From contig JANBPT010000088.1 of assembly GCA_027575765.1 (NCBI GenBank), positions 1-64,000 of the forward strand: 64,000 nucleotides of DNA. Direction: 5' to 3'. This document shows, piece after piece, positions 22,847 through 35,500 of the stretch. The translations under genes were made by a program, and so were the position numbers. How positions within the stretch are numbered: position 1 is the stretch's first letter; each line of letters opens with the position of its first letter. This DNA comes from Tieghemiomyces parasiticus. Lineage: Eukaryota; Kickxellomycota; Dimargaritomycetes; Dimargaritales; Dimargaritaceae. A model generated the notes under the pieces. It saw nothing but the letters and a program-made list of their open reading frames with translations. It did no database searches and was not told where the DNA came from.

Positions 22847-24189
22847 TCACTCGGCGGGTTTAGGAATCGCCCCTTTGCAGTCCGGCGGAATGTCACTTTC
22901 AGGGTCGATTGGTTCGTGCAGGACTCGGCCTACGTAGTAATACGTGTGGTGATCGTCGTAGAAGCTCTGCCAGCCCTCGACACCCTATCGCGGTGTAGGA
23001 AAGCCCGGGTTTGGAGAAAACAGCGTGGGGCGTGAGTATCGAACGCCGATATGCATAATGATAAGGTAGTCCAGTCTCAGCTTAGTTGTCTGTGTACTGA
23101 GTCATGACTTACCTGGAGTTGCGTTTCGGTCAATCCGCGCAAATCGTGGGTGTAATGGGCTGGAAACCCCAGGCAGTTCGTACCCCAGGCACGGGCCGCA
23201 TCCTTACCAGCGAAGAAATGGTAGGAGCCGCCCTGAGATGGGTGACGAGAGGCAAGGTTTAAGGCGCGGTAGAGACAGATAGGGAACGAATCATGCCCTG
23301 GTTAATAAACGAGTCGACACGGCACGATAGATATGGTCTATAAGGCATTAAGCGCTGCCCCGTTCATTATTGTGTGTTCAAGGCCATGCTTAGTGTGCAT
23401 TAAATTGATTCATATTATAAACTGCTACTTACCGGTCCGTAGTAGTGGTCGCTCTCTGATACGTCGTACACACGTCCGCTGGAATGGGGGACGAGGGCCG
23501 TTGTGGTCGCAGAAATCGAGTCGGGATGAAATTTATAGACAGAGGGTCCATTCGTCAGTCCGAAGTCACCACGCATTGCCGTACAAGTGGTGGTACGTCG
23601 TATGAGCCACTTGATTTGGTGTTTAGCGGCTCATAAAGATCACGAAACGAAAGACTTACTTGATTGCAATGTAGATGGGCAACGAAGGATCCGAACCGTC
23701 ATACCGTGCCAGTTCGGTTCCGTTCAAGACTATCTCTTTGCGCTGAGTCGGCAGGTAAAGGTACATGGATAGCGTGTAAAGGACAGCGACAGGGGTTGAC
23801 AGGCGACATACCGCAACACGGTATTAATTAGTACAATAAATACCACTGGTTAGGCTTAGCCGGGGGGATTTGCGGTAGCACGGAGCGGTGAGATTGGCCC
23901 AAGGTCTCGACCGTAGTATCCTTAGGCTAACAGAAGTGCAATATTCACCCTGTACGCAATTTACACATACCGGAATCCAGTAACGCCAGTTAGTGTAGCG
24001 GCTCTGGTGCTCCCAAAACCAGGTCTCGGTGATAATGTATGACAGGGAGAAAAACAGTACGATGGCAATGGCGATTGCCTGGCCAACCGAGCGTAGGGTA
24101 GCAGATGAAGTGGTTGGTGCATCGTTTGCAGCGACCTTAGCTGAGTTGGCCGGCTTAGCATTCGTTGGGCGTTGGCGTAGGGTGGACAT
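22847..24189 (-). CDS. MAPR-family (cytochrome b5-like) haem/steroid-binding membrane protein
   Basis: Five exons, 23971-24189, 23660-23742, 23433-23478, 23113-23232 and 22847-22984, join in phases 0, 2, 0 and 0 to encode 201 residues. A membrane helix (about 36-55, AIAIAIVLFFSLSYIIT) precedes the domain. The domain shows ARYDGSDPSLPIYIAINGRV, YDVSESDHYYGPGGSYHFFA, GKDAARAWG, then EGWQSFYDDH and YYYVGRV. This is the cytochrome b5-like fold of PGRMC/Dap1 proteins, whose conserved tyrosines hold haem; relatives activate P450s and affect sterol synthesis. The C-terminal EGWQ...YVGRV part marks the longer fungal/plant type. The gene is easily missed because its exons are 46-219 nt and lie in AT-rich DNA beside repeats. 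Confidence 0.85.
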
Positions 24190-27100
24190 GACAGTTAACA
24201 GACGAATATATCAGCATGAAGAAGTGATGTGAAGGCTTAGAGAGTCGACAGCTGTCGCATGTTAATTGGCCATGGGAACAGCCGGAATTGTGGTGATACA
24301 CATGGTTAAAATGTGGGGAGTGGTGATAATGAGCCCCCTCGGTGAGCACTGTGTACTTTATCACGTGGTCCACTGCATAGTGCCACACAGCTGAGGTGTC
24401 CTGGTGGTCCTGTGGTGCAGCGCTGGTAACAGATATTGCGCCTTCGCGTACAATGGCCGATAGGGCAATAGGTGCCACCAAGCCGTGTCATCAATTAATG
24501 ACAGTAGCTTATGACATATTAATGTAAAGAATAAGGTGGATGTAAAAACATCACCTGACCTAGATCATCACCGAGTCAAACTTCGGGAAGAAGCATGAAT
24601 ACGCCAAGTCGTCCAAAAATTGCTAACCGTCGATTATGGAGGTTGTCGTGCCTCGACCCAGTGGAAAGTGAGAATAGTTTAACACGTCAATACCATTTAT
24701 TTATATGAATAAACGCCAGCTATTTAGAATTAGACGTTAGCCGGCACTCCTTGGGTTCCAACCGAGCAGGAACTTTGCGTTGGGGCGAGGTTTACGGTTT
24801 AGCGGAGTCGCTGTCGTGTGTAGTTCGTGATGTTACCTCGGGGTGGCGATGGTTACCGATAGAGTATCGTACCGAGGTCTAACTACTCGCGGGCAAAGCT
24901 ATTCCCAGTTAAGGTGCCTGATTAAGTGGCGTGCTGAGGCACAACAAGGCCGAAACCAAGCCTAGGCTCCAACCCAATGCCACCGTCTGGTGTGGCATTC
25001 TTGTGGGCAGTAATTAGACGTCCAAGTATAATAAGGGATTCGGAAATTTAGTAATAAATAGAGCCGGTATAGGACCTGCCAATAAGTGGTGAGGTGCAAT
25101 CAAGTGGGCAGAAAGCTTAGTTGTAAAATGCGGGGGGTTTATCCGAGGTGTACTATTGCCTACCTTAAGTATACCAATAGCCGCTGTCATGGCTTGAGAT
25201 TGGACAACATCCGAGAGGTTACGCATACTGAACGATGGCGGTGTAAACCAGGCCCAGGGCAATAGGAGATTGGTTGCATAATAACCTTGGGAAAAACCGA
25301 CCATGATTGCATGTTCAAGAACTACAAGTTGAACCTGTGACAGTGTTGTCACCTGAACCGCCACATCTAGCAAGGCCTCGGCTCATTAAACTAGTCGAAA
25401 CGGGATGGTTATCCATGACTTTCATTTCTTAGTAATGTGTGCCATTTCCTGCCTAATAGTTTGCCCTCGCTTGCATCCGGTGTGTTCACCAAGCCAGTCT
25501 GTTCAACAGCGATATATTTCTCTATTAAGGCTCCTATCCCTTTGTTATCTTCTTTTTTCAACACCCTGCGCCGCTGGCTTCGGCAATCAGGTGCTTACCG
25601 GGGATTTCTCTACCCCTAACCCACGCCCTCCTTTGACTGTCGCTCCTCCTACTTGACATTTTGTACCCGACCGATGAAGACCAATGACAACTGCAAGACC
25701 TTCCACCGTATATAGGACCTTCAACCACCGTCCTAGCGATGCATATGCCTCCTAACCACAACGTTCAACATTAGTTCATAATATCACCTTTCTTTCCCCC
25801 GACCTCACAGTTCTCACCTGCCACACGTGAATATTTTCAGTCCCCATGAGGAAAGCTGTATCGAACGGTAGGAGTAGATTAACCCATCCTCGGTGTGTGC
25901 AACCAAGTTGTTTATTGCTTCTACTACACCGGAATTAACCTCCCAAGGGACTCCAAGCTCGGATGACAGCTTCACCCTGATAAACGGACAATCCGGTCCA
26001 GGATGTGGTGGTGGCAAATATTGTCTGGCGCTATGCTGATATCTGTGCTAGCCAAGTCGTGCAGAGCAGACAGTGCCACCTTTGGACGACAATTAGCCGA
26101 GCTGTATAGTCACTGGCCAGCAACTGTCTGCATCAGTTTCGCTCAGGCTAACCCAACCCAGCCCAATCTCCAACCCTTGCTGCTTTGGCCTCTCAATGAC
26201 TGGGACCGATGCGACACTCGATATCCATGTAACTTACACCGCGAAAGGCCTAGGGTGGCTTAAAAACTATACACACTGCCCGACCTGCAAGGTATCCAAC
26301 CCCGTCTCTCCTTAATCACGATACGTCCAAATTGGTAGGGGGCCCTCTAGCCCGGCTTTCGATTGTACGAAGTAGCAGGTGCTTTCTACCATCCCGCAAA
26401 CATCACGATGGGGGTTTTTTTTTGCCCAGAGGGGCATGAAAAGGGGTCGGACTGGCTTTCCATTTTGGTATAATGGCATGGAGAAAAATGGATGGAGAGA
26501 CGCAAGACGGAGGAGGTATTGTAGCGGCAAGGGGCGGTGCCACGGCGGGACAATGTGGGGTAGGGGGGTCTCAGCCCAGTGGCAAACTTTGAACATAACG
26601 TAAAATTCAGGACCTTAGGGTCAACGTCAAAGAGACGGCGCACTCGGGATGCCGACTTTTAAACGGAAGGAGATGAAAAGGTGATAGTTAAACTGTGGCA
26701 TTGAAAATCGGGCGAGCAGAAAAATTGGTTAAGTGACGGTGCCGCTACCTCATCAGTTTGAGGGGTTGGGTGGAAGGGGGGTCGGCAAGGATTATTGGTC
26801 TGTTCAGTCGAACCACAAGGAGTCGAATAGACCCCATCCTAAATCATTATCAAACCTGAATAATGTACATCTGACGATACCATGCCAATGCCCTACTTCA
26901 CGTCGGCTATCCCTTATTGCAGAAATACCTTTCCCCTGAGCGCATTAGGATCTACTATTACGCACCCTTCGATGCCCTTTCCCCATCTCCCGATTTTGAT
27001 GTGCCGCCTAAATTATTTTAAAAGGAATCCTTCCGTTTCGGCCGCCGCGCCTGCCAGATAGTTGACTTGAAGTTATAGTCGCCACTAGGAATCACTCGCC

Positions 27101-29435
27101 AGAAAAAAATCGTCACGTTTCTCTCACTCACCCCCACGAGCGAGCCATGGCCGACTGGATTGTGTTTAAGGTAAAATATATCGTTGTTGGAGGCATAATA
27201 GTATAACGTCACGATGGTCACTCCTAACCCGAGTCGGAATAGCCGCGCCCGGAATTAACAAACTAGCATTAAATAGCCTATATAATCGACCAACTGATGG
27301 AATTAGCTGGTCTCAGCAGCATGACATCGGGACAGAAGATCTGATATACAGACACTAAGGCTTAGCTAGTAAATAAGGAAGGAAAAGCGGCCCTACAAAC
27401 GACTACAAGGGGAATGGGCTTGGTATAAGAGGTAGGTCTCGAAGTCGAAAATGCCAGGAACGAACAGGAATCAATCCTGGTCGTGGAAAAGGCGCAAGTA
27501 ATAAGTGGGTGGGTGGGTAGTATTACCAACAAGAGACAGATAGACGACTAACCAATACAAATAGACCCATACCTAGACGAGATCACCATGCGCCTCGTAT
27601 GCATGCTGCGACTGCCTTTAGCGATTGGTATTCGTTGGAAAGGCCCAAGGTGAGACATTTTAACGTACAGGTGCCGGAATAGCTAAAGAGGGCGATAGTG
27701 GACCAGTGTTGACCATCCAACCGCACCATCCGAGGCAGTAATGTCGAAGACCGACAGTGGGATGATTCAAGCGGTTCGTAGCGCGGTTTATATCTAGAAA
27801 CACCATGAGCGCCATAAACACTGCACGGCACCCTAGAGGATCATTGTGGGGCAACCATCGACCCCTGCTGTTATGTACCTGAGAGAGCCCAGCGAGCCTC
27901 CGCTTGACAGACACCCTCCCACGTACGGCCGAATTTGCCAGCCACCGAAGTCAATTGGGCGGAGGATTACTAAGTCGGAGATTCGGCTAAGACTCCGCCC
28001 ACAGCCAGGTTTCGCTCCTACCTTTCTCCCGTTTCCACAGTGCGTCTATGCGCGATGTTTAGGTTGTCTATTTGCTATTCTACGCCCCCAATATCTCGGA
28101 TCGACTGCGCGAAGAAAAGGTAGAGGTAGCCCGTGCCTGGTGTGCCAAGGCTCGATCCACTATACGGTGGACCAGGCTCCCTATCCCCAAGCACTGTATC
28201 TTTTACCCTTCCAATACTCTATCGTCTTGCCATGCAGCGTTCGGGAGAGATGGTAGCTGCTACCTGTCAAGTGACCCCGCAAGAGGAGATAAGGGGTGCA
28301 GCTCGGGGCCGTTGCAGGGGCCTGTGGAGTGAGGAGAAGGGAAACACGGCGAGTTGTTGAAGAAGGGAGTCTGGATGGCCACTAGTAAAACCTATTTTCT
28401 AGAGAAAAGCGAAAGGCCACGCCATTCATTCATCTCAACCTTTCGACTGCAATCTTTCTCTTCGTCTACCCTTCACTCATCCTCAGCAACCCCAGGTTGG
28501 GATCGAATCGCTGGATAATGCGCCGAAGGATGGACGCACAGCTGGGCCGGAGAGCTGGGATAATGCAATTTTTTCCTAGTGACTGGTCAGCACACTACCC
28601 GAAAAGAAGTGCGTCTGAATTAGCCGAGTGTTGAGCCAAAAGAGGGAGACTTGATTGCTCTCAGGTATACCGAATGGGTACCTGAAACGACCATGGCTCT
28701 GGCCGTTGCAGTCTTTCTCTCCGTGTTTCCCTCCCCCTGTTGTCACAGTGAATAGATTATTCCTGGCCACCCTTGCATCATGAGCGAGCCCAGCCAAAAC
28801 CTAAGGCCTCGAGGGACCTAAAGGGACAACCAAACGAATTGGCATCGCCCAGACTTAGCTGCTTGATTGTAGGCCACTGGGGGGGGGGATTATGGTCATT
28901 CCTGATGTAGGCGGCTGTACAAAGCCATCGGCCATATCGGGGTTCGCAGCCGTCCCAAGGAATGATTAGGTAAGGGGGACGAAGTCGTGGAATTTGTTAC
29001 GTAACCACCATTGGTCGACTGTGCCGCAAGGCCCTCGGGGAGGGGGGGAGAAAAACCGACATGGTAATTCCGTTCATTTACTAGCACATCACACTATTTA
29101 ATCGTGTGTAGGAGGAATGGTTAACGAACAACTAGATTTAACTACGGAGCAAACACATGAATAGACCTTGTGGATACAGACTGACAGACAATTAGCTATA
29201 GTGGGGGATGTACGACTGCCCACTAGTGGGGGGAGCAGATGTAGTAGAGACAGTGCAATTGGAGAGGGGGAAGAAAAAAGGGAGAGAGAGAGAGTAGAAA
29301 GGGTGGTACACTATATGTATAAAGGTGCGAGAGTACAGGGTAGGGTTAGCGGTCGCGGCGAGGGGTGGGTGGCGACGCAGTGGTTGCAAGTGAGGGAGTA
29401 GGGGAAAACAAGTGAGTGGTAATAGGAGACGGTGC
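24190..29435. other. Gene-poor AT-rich interval
   Basis: Over 5 kb without a gene I can identify. Some short open stretches could be exons: minus strand about 25184-25373, ending at a possible GTAGGC donor, and plus strand about 28041-28332 after an acceptor-like TTTCCACAG. Neither resembles a known family, and competing frames are equally open. A 10-nt G-run lies near 28880. Intron-rich or decayed genes cannot be excluded. Confidence 0.4.
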
Positions 29436-30359
29436 TCAGGATGGGCGATAGAACACACCAAAGTTAGGGAGGGGCGAGGTTGGGGGGTCGAACTGATTGG
29501 TAGACCGGTTCATGTGTTCTACGCTAAAGGGCGTCGACGGCACGAAGCCGTTGAGGTAATTAAGTGGAGGCTGCGAGCCGTGCGTGCCGTCACTCAACAC
29601 GGGGCTGGACTGAGAGGGCGATACAAGGTCGTTACCGTGTCCGACCTGAAGGTGTACGTAAGGGAACGACGAACTCGACATTGGGGTAGGGGCAGACACG
29701 GGGGACTCGCTCTGGAAGCCACCGAACCCCGTGGATGGCACGGTGTACACGGGGCGGGCCCATGCTCCCGTGTCGACGTGCAGCGGTGCTGAGCTCGTTG
29801 ACGTCCCGTGGGCATAGTGTGACTCGGGAGGCCCGTACACGTTGATGGTCAAGGGTGTGAGCTCGTTCTCGGTTGGCGGGTGCGGGGAGGAGCGTGCGGA
29901 TAGACTGGTGCCCATAGGGCTCCGCTTATCCTCAGCGGCTCGCTCGCGCTTCATCTTGGCACGGCGGTTCTGGAACCACACTTGGACCTCACGTGGCGTC
30001 ATGCCCGTCTGTTCCGACAGTTGCTTGCGCTTTTCGGCGTTGGGCTTCTGCTCCTTCTGGAACACGCCCAACAGTATGGTCAGCTTCTCGGGCGTGAGGC
30101 GCTTGCGCTTTTTGACCTGCTTGTAGGGTGGGAGCGGCGGTTGGTCAAACTCGTAGTATGGACTCGGCGGGGGCAGGTTCAGGTAGGGTGCCGGAAACTG
30201 AGGGTCGAGTTGAGGCCGTGGCGGAGCTGGCTGATTGAAGATCGGGTGGCTAGGCTCGATACCGAGCACGTCGTTCTTGGTCGAGAAGACGTACGGTAGC
30301 CAACCTTCCTCCATACCCATCATAGGGTAATGATGGCCGTTACCATGGGCGGAGTCCAT
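29436..30359 (-). CDS. Homeodomain transcription factor
   Basis: A single exon encodes 307 residues. The homeodomain spans about residues 82-141: a basic N-terminal arm (VKKRKRLTPEK), helix 1 around LTILLGVFQKEQKP, helix 2 around EKRKQLSEQTGM, and the recognition helix REVQVWFQNRRAKMKRE with the invariant Trp, Phe, Asn and Arg. It is a typical 60-residue, non-TALE type. The flanks are rich in Pro, Ser, Tyr and Gln, as in activation regions, and the N-terminal 80 residues hold many proline clusters. The nearest general type is fungal Phx1-like regulators, but I cannot assign an orthologue. The gene stands alone between two gene-poor intervals. Confidence 0.92.
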   Translation of the reverse strand: MDSAHGNGHHYPMMGMEEGWLPYVFSTKNDVLGIEPSHPIFNQPAPPRPQLDPQFPAPYLNLPPPSPYYEFDQPPLPPYKQVKKRKRLTPEKLTILLGVFQKEQKPNAEKRKQLSEQTGMTPREVQVWFQNRRAKMKRERAAEDKRSPMGTSLSARSSPHPPTENELTPLTINVYGPPESHYAHGTSTSSAPLHVDTGAWARPVYTVPSTGFGGFQSESPVSAPTPMSSSSFPYVHLQVGHGNDLVSPSQSSPVLSDGTHGSQPPLNYLNGFVPSTPFSVEHMNRSTNQFDPPTSPLPNFGVFYRPS

Positions 30360-31167
30360 AGTGGTTAGAGGCGAAAGAAATCGAAGAATAGAAAGTACGG
30401 GTTGAAAATTAAGGAACGGTGATAGCCGTACTAGTGGTTGGGGTATAGGTCAAACGTAGCCAATTAAGCACTAAAAAAATGTTGTTTTAAAAGGTCAAAT
30501 GCCCGGATCGGCTACGGTAAGCAGTGCGGCGAAAGGAGGTGGGAAAAGGACTGGATAGGTCCGTGCGGATGTGGGGCTGCGGCCGAGGGATGGCGGATGT
30601 GGACTGTCGGACCTATATTAGGTGCAGGTGGGAGGGTGGGGAGCGGGGAAACGATGTATGTATATATAGGAGAGGAGGACAGTTAACATGGTTAGCGTGA
30701 CTAGGTTGGTGTGGTTTAAGATAATATGTCGAGCGACTGGAAAATGTGTAGGACCGGCGATCAATGGTTGTGAATATATAATGCGACCAAATCAGCAGCG
30801 CCGCGTGAGCGTGCGGTCGCGTTACGACCGCAGGGTTAAAAGGAGGGGGATGCACACAGCGGCAACCTGCCGTGCTGCTAGGTGTGAGTGGTCAAGGGAA
30901 TAAACGCTGCCTACTGACTTAGGCACCCGACCGAACAAGGTGACGGGCCGGCGCAGGGATGCGTCAGGGGAAGCCAAGCAAGGGAGAGAAGGCGGGTGAC
31001 AGGAGAGAGGAGGGCGATAAAGGTAAACGGTGTAATCGAGGGTGGCTCGAGACACCTACCCTACAGAACCTCCCTCCTTTTTCTTTCCCGTACATCACTC
31101 CCCTTCAGGCTGTCGATAGACCCGTTGGCCGCTAGATCCTAGGAGGTTTAAGAAACCCCGCCCGTGA

Positions 31168-31537
31168 ATGGGACTGCAGCTTGCTGCGCAGCTGACCCAG
31201 GCCGAGTCCGCCGTGGGCCCCCGCCCTCCCAACAATTGGATGCGCAAGGACCTAGACGCCCCGCTGTCGGAGATAGGCGGGGGTTGGCTCTCCACACAGC
31301 GGGTGGCCATCCTGGAAAGGAGAGCTGCACGGGTGGGCTACAGAAAGGAGGGAGAGGGTAGAGAAGGTAGGAGAGGTGGTGATGCCGTCGGCTAATTGAG
31401 GAGAGAAGAATGGCGATACTAGAAAAAAAATCCTCTAACGCTGTGCAGGCCTCTGGTTCGAGGCTTTCCCGCGGGCGGGGCACTCTCGAACCGGGTTCTC
31501 GTCAGCAGAATACCAATCTGGTTGCAGGCCTTTTTGA
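31168..31537 (+). CDS. Weak candidate: small two-exon protein
   Basis: A possible model joins 31168-31357 and 31449-31537 (GAGG|GTAGAG ... TGCAG|GC, phase 1) into 92 residues. The first exon has GC-rich third positions and a protein-like sequence (MGLQLAAQLTQAESAV, NNWMRKDLDAPLSEI, STQRVAILERRAARVGY). A CT-rich stretch resembling a promoter lies upstream at about 31060-31110. Against it: all three frames of the second exon are open, several donors are possible, and I recognise no family. Confidence 0.22.
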
Positions 31538-32574
31538 ATAATAACAATAATAAACATTGGCCGGCCTAACAACCAATGTGCAATGGGTAGTCAAGTGCCA
31601 GCCGCGGCGACCACGGGAAGAGCCCCTTTCTCCCCTGACCCCACATACCCGTTTTCCACACGGCGCTCCCGAGATGGACCTGGGGGTACGAAACCTGCCT
31701 CCCGGGCCGCCATGTGTCGTGAGGACAGTCAAACCCTGCCTATCGACTGTGGGTGGTAGAAACAGGGGTGGGGTAAAGCCCCTTCCAATCCTCCGCCCGA
31801 GTATGACGACTGCACTCCGGCTCTTATCACCCGTACACTACCCACCGCCGCCCGGACGCCACCGACATGCGCATTCTGCGCACTCTCAACCTGGCCACCC
31901 AGGGAGCGGAGATGTAAAGTATGTGTCAAATACTCGTCGGCGTTGCAGAAGGAAAGGCCCGATGCAATGTTTTGTTACAGATTTGTTTACCGAGGAGCAC
32001 TTAGACTGACTTACCTGGCGGGAGGGGAAATGAGGAAGACACGAGCGACGTGGCGTGGACGAGGTTTTGGATGGTTGACGATGATGGTGGGTGACAGTGT
32101 ACGAATAGAGGTCAAAAGGGATAGGGACGGGTAGATGCAAGTGGATTGGAGTACGAATGGGTTACCGCGGTGAATCGGCCACTACGTAGACGAACGATGG
32201 TACGGATCAGGCGATTAAAAATACTGTAGCAGTATGGCTGAGACTGAAACACGGTTATATCGAAAAGTTCGGCTGTGCGATTCGTAACGAGTCCGACCGC
32301 GGAATAAGGTAATGACTAAATGGATCGAGTTGAATTATGGAGGTGAGAAGGAAACTAGGTAACTGTGTAAAATAGTGCGACGGGGGAGCACAGTATGGGT
32401 TAGAGGGGGGACATTTGACTGGAAAATATAGGTCGGAAGGAAACTGGCATGGTCCGCTACCTGTGCAGGTAAAGTGTATCGTTAGTAAAACAAAAAGGGG
32501 TTGGGTTTGAAGGGATGATAAGTAGTACGACGACCATTCTGGATGAGCGTGGTACTGGGTCCGAGGGCAGGGAC

Positions 32575-32592
32575 TATATATATATATATATA
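32575..32592. repeat. (TA)9 microsatellite
   Basis: Nine perfect TA units in gene-poor DNA. Confidence 0.95.
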
Positions 32593-35500
32593 GCATGATA
32601 AGCTCAGGGGACCAGTGAGGGATCCAAGAATAGCGCAAGTGGGAGCGGGCGGAAGGGTGATGGGGAGTTCAAGAGTAGGTAGGCCGCCGAAGTCTATCCG
32701 GACCGCCTGAACGACCAATTGGGTGACGGTGCGACGGTAAGGCGGGGTTTGCCCCCCTCTGTACAGCCGGGGGGTCGGTCTGATAACGGCGAATCTTGGG
32801 GCGGTCAGGATCGAGCACTGAGCGAATTGACCAGATGGATGGGGGACAGTAGACGTGAGCAACTCATAGCGTTGGAGTGGGACGGGAGAGGGCGCACGAC
32901 ACGCCGTCGTTCGACAGGGGGGTGACAAGGATGACTACAATCAAGTATTGGCGGCGTAAAGAGCACCAACGCCCTGCTCAATGACCGTCTCCAAGCCCTG
33001 CTGGTTGTGGGGCTCATGTCGGTTGACGGGAAGCAAGCGGAGAGATGTCGTGTAGCGGTAAGGGAAGGCGGGGAACGAAGGAGCGGCCCAATGATGGGCG
33101 CTTTGGCGAGAGGAGAGCAGGGGGAGAGTGGTGGGCGATCCCTCACCGCGCTGTCAAAGTGGGCGAGAGGAGGGGGAGAGGGTGTTACATATCGCGAGAG
33201 GGGCTTGGCGTGAAAGAATCGACGCAGGATATATCCTTTGTTAGGCCCGCATCTCCACCTACCAGGTATCGGCCAACCGCCACTGACAGACTAGTTCTCT
33301 CTACTTTGCCCCGCTCCCCTCTGCTCGGCGGCTCCGGGCTCAATGTACGTGCACCCATATGAGCGAGAAACTAATGTCAGCCGCGTCCCTTGAGGAGCGA
33401 GGGTCAGTTGTTTTACCCCAGTATGCCTTTCCATGCCACGAAGAGTTTGGGATGGGTTGGAGTGGTGCAGTATCATCGGTACATTTGATGGTGTACATCG
33501 AGCTAGCCCGCGTATGGCGCAGCGTATCGTTTGCCATTAGCGAAGCTGTCCAGCGGCGGCGATAACGACGCGCTGACCGACGCCCCCTCCTCCTAGACTA
33601 TGACCGGAAGGCGCTCCCCGCCCTTGATTCGGTCAGTGACAGCTGAATAGTACGGACAACATGCTCCGATTGCAGTCATCTTTTCGTATCTGGGCCGGGC
33701 CGGCGCGCCCTATCCTCTGCTTGCCCATTCCTGCCGCTTCTCCCTCTGTCCAGGCCCAAAGGGGTTACAATCGGAGTCATAGACCACGTTTTGGGCTTTT
33801 CGACTCCTAATTGGGCGTTGCTTACCGAGAATATCCTGTAAGTCAGCAGAAATGAATGGGCGCTAGTAGCGAAGGGAAGATATATCGTGATTAGAGGATT
33901 TCCTCGCCGAGCGGCCCTACCTGTTCATCTATTAATGGGGCTTTATGGTGCCTCTTAGGATGGCGGCGGCGATTACTGATGTGGCACGCTGGTCCACAGG
34001 CCACAAAATGGACACAAAGCCTTACAGTATTAGGGTAGCGAAAGCGTGGGCCTAACCAGCACATCGCTACCAACGAGCCAATCCCAGGCAGGAGGTGATA
34101 GTGCATGTGGGTGGACTCAGCACATCGAAACTGCAGCCAAGCCTCCGCCGCAGTGGAGGGGCGTTGCCCTACGCCGGCAGGTATCCTCAGCATATCCGGA
34201 GCGACAAGGTCTGCCGATGTCAGGTCCAGTTGACTAGTGCGCTGCATGAAGGCGCACAGCTCCCCCGCACCCTGTGTATCGCGTGTACACCGTCCAACCA
34301 ATACCGGGTTGTCAAGAAATTCATTATCCCCCTGGCCAATGCGGTCTGGCGAACAAACATAGACATATTGTATCGTCTCTCCACTGTATAAATTCTACAA
34401 TATCATTGTCCGTTTTCTCTTGGCAATAATAATATACACCCTATCGGATAATCCCCGCTGGCCCATTTCATTACTGCGCCCCGTGTATCTGAGAACTCAG
34501 GCGGTACGGATGGCTATGTATGGTATAGCTCTTACCGAGCGCCCCGTACTCCTAACCGTATTGTAGAGACAGTCCACTGAGATGGGCGACACGCTGGGCT
34601 ATGCTCGCAGTGCCGCTCTATCTACGGGTAGAGCCCCACCTACCCCGCCATCACAAGTCTCCACCCCGTGACTGCCGACCATGACGACTCCTCCGCCACT
34701 ACGGCGGAGTATCTAATATTGGTAGGAAGGGGCGGATGTAAGGGGCTGGGCTGTCACTATACATAGGAGACGCGGCAGCCGAGCCTAAAAAAGGGGGAAT
34801 ATAGACAGCGGCACTATGAAGCAATCCTTACTGAACATCATCGGCCCAATGTTTAGCTTCGGTGTGTGCCTTGACCTCAAGGGCAGAACAGTATAACCGG
34901 CCAAGCCACCCTCCTTCCCCAATATAAAAATAACTTTGAGTGCCGCATGGTCGAAACCCCAAACTGCCACGGGATCCGCTCGGTTAAGAGACAAACGAAG
35001 ACTACGGCGGACACACGAACGTAGAGGAGTGCCGCGTGAAGAATCTGTGAAGGTGGGGTGTCAATCCCGTGTCTATGTTAGCCTGGATGGATAACGAGTA
35101 CCGGCGGATCGGGCGAACAGCCAGAATTGATGGTAACCGCCGAAGGTGGAACTTGACATTCGTCATGCGGCAACCGGTTGGCAGGAATTGTTCGTAGGCT
35201 ACAAGGGTGGGCCTGGTGGCTGTGCAAAAACATCATCCACTCGACCAACTGGGTCTTATAACGGGTTCGATCACGAAGTGCGGCCGTTACTTCCCGCAAA
35301 GCATTCTCTAGTGGACGTACGCGTCTTGTGGTACGGTCATTAATACGATATGTATTTACAGGCGTAACACAGCGGTCCAGCTTGTCCGTATTACTATTGT
35401 AAAATAGTGTGAGTTGTCAATGTATACTCTCGTCAAAAGACGATGTGGAGTAAAGGATGAGCGGCACCTTAACTATGAACAGTAAAATATCGATAGATGC

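Noticed and set aside
31557..32009. A 150-codon plus-strand open frame
   Set aside because: Pro/His/Arg-rich low-complexity product, no family and no supporting splice or promoter signs.
33661..33807. A short ATG-led frame with presequence-like composition (MLRLQSSFRIWAGPARP)
   Set aside because: It stops after 48 codons without a usable donor, and another frame over the same bases is equally open.
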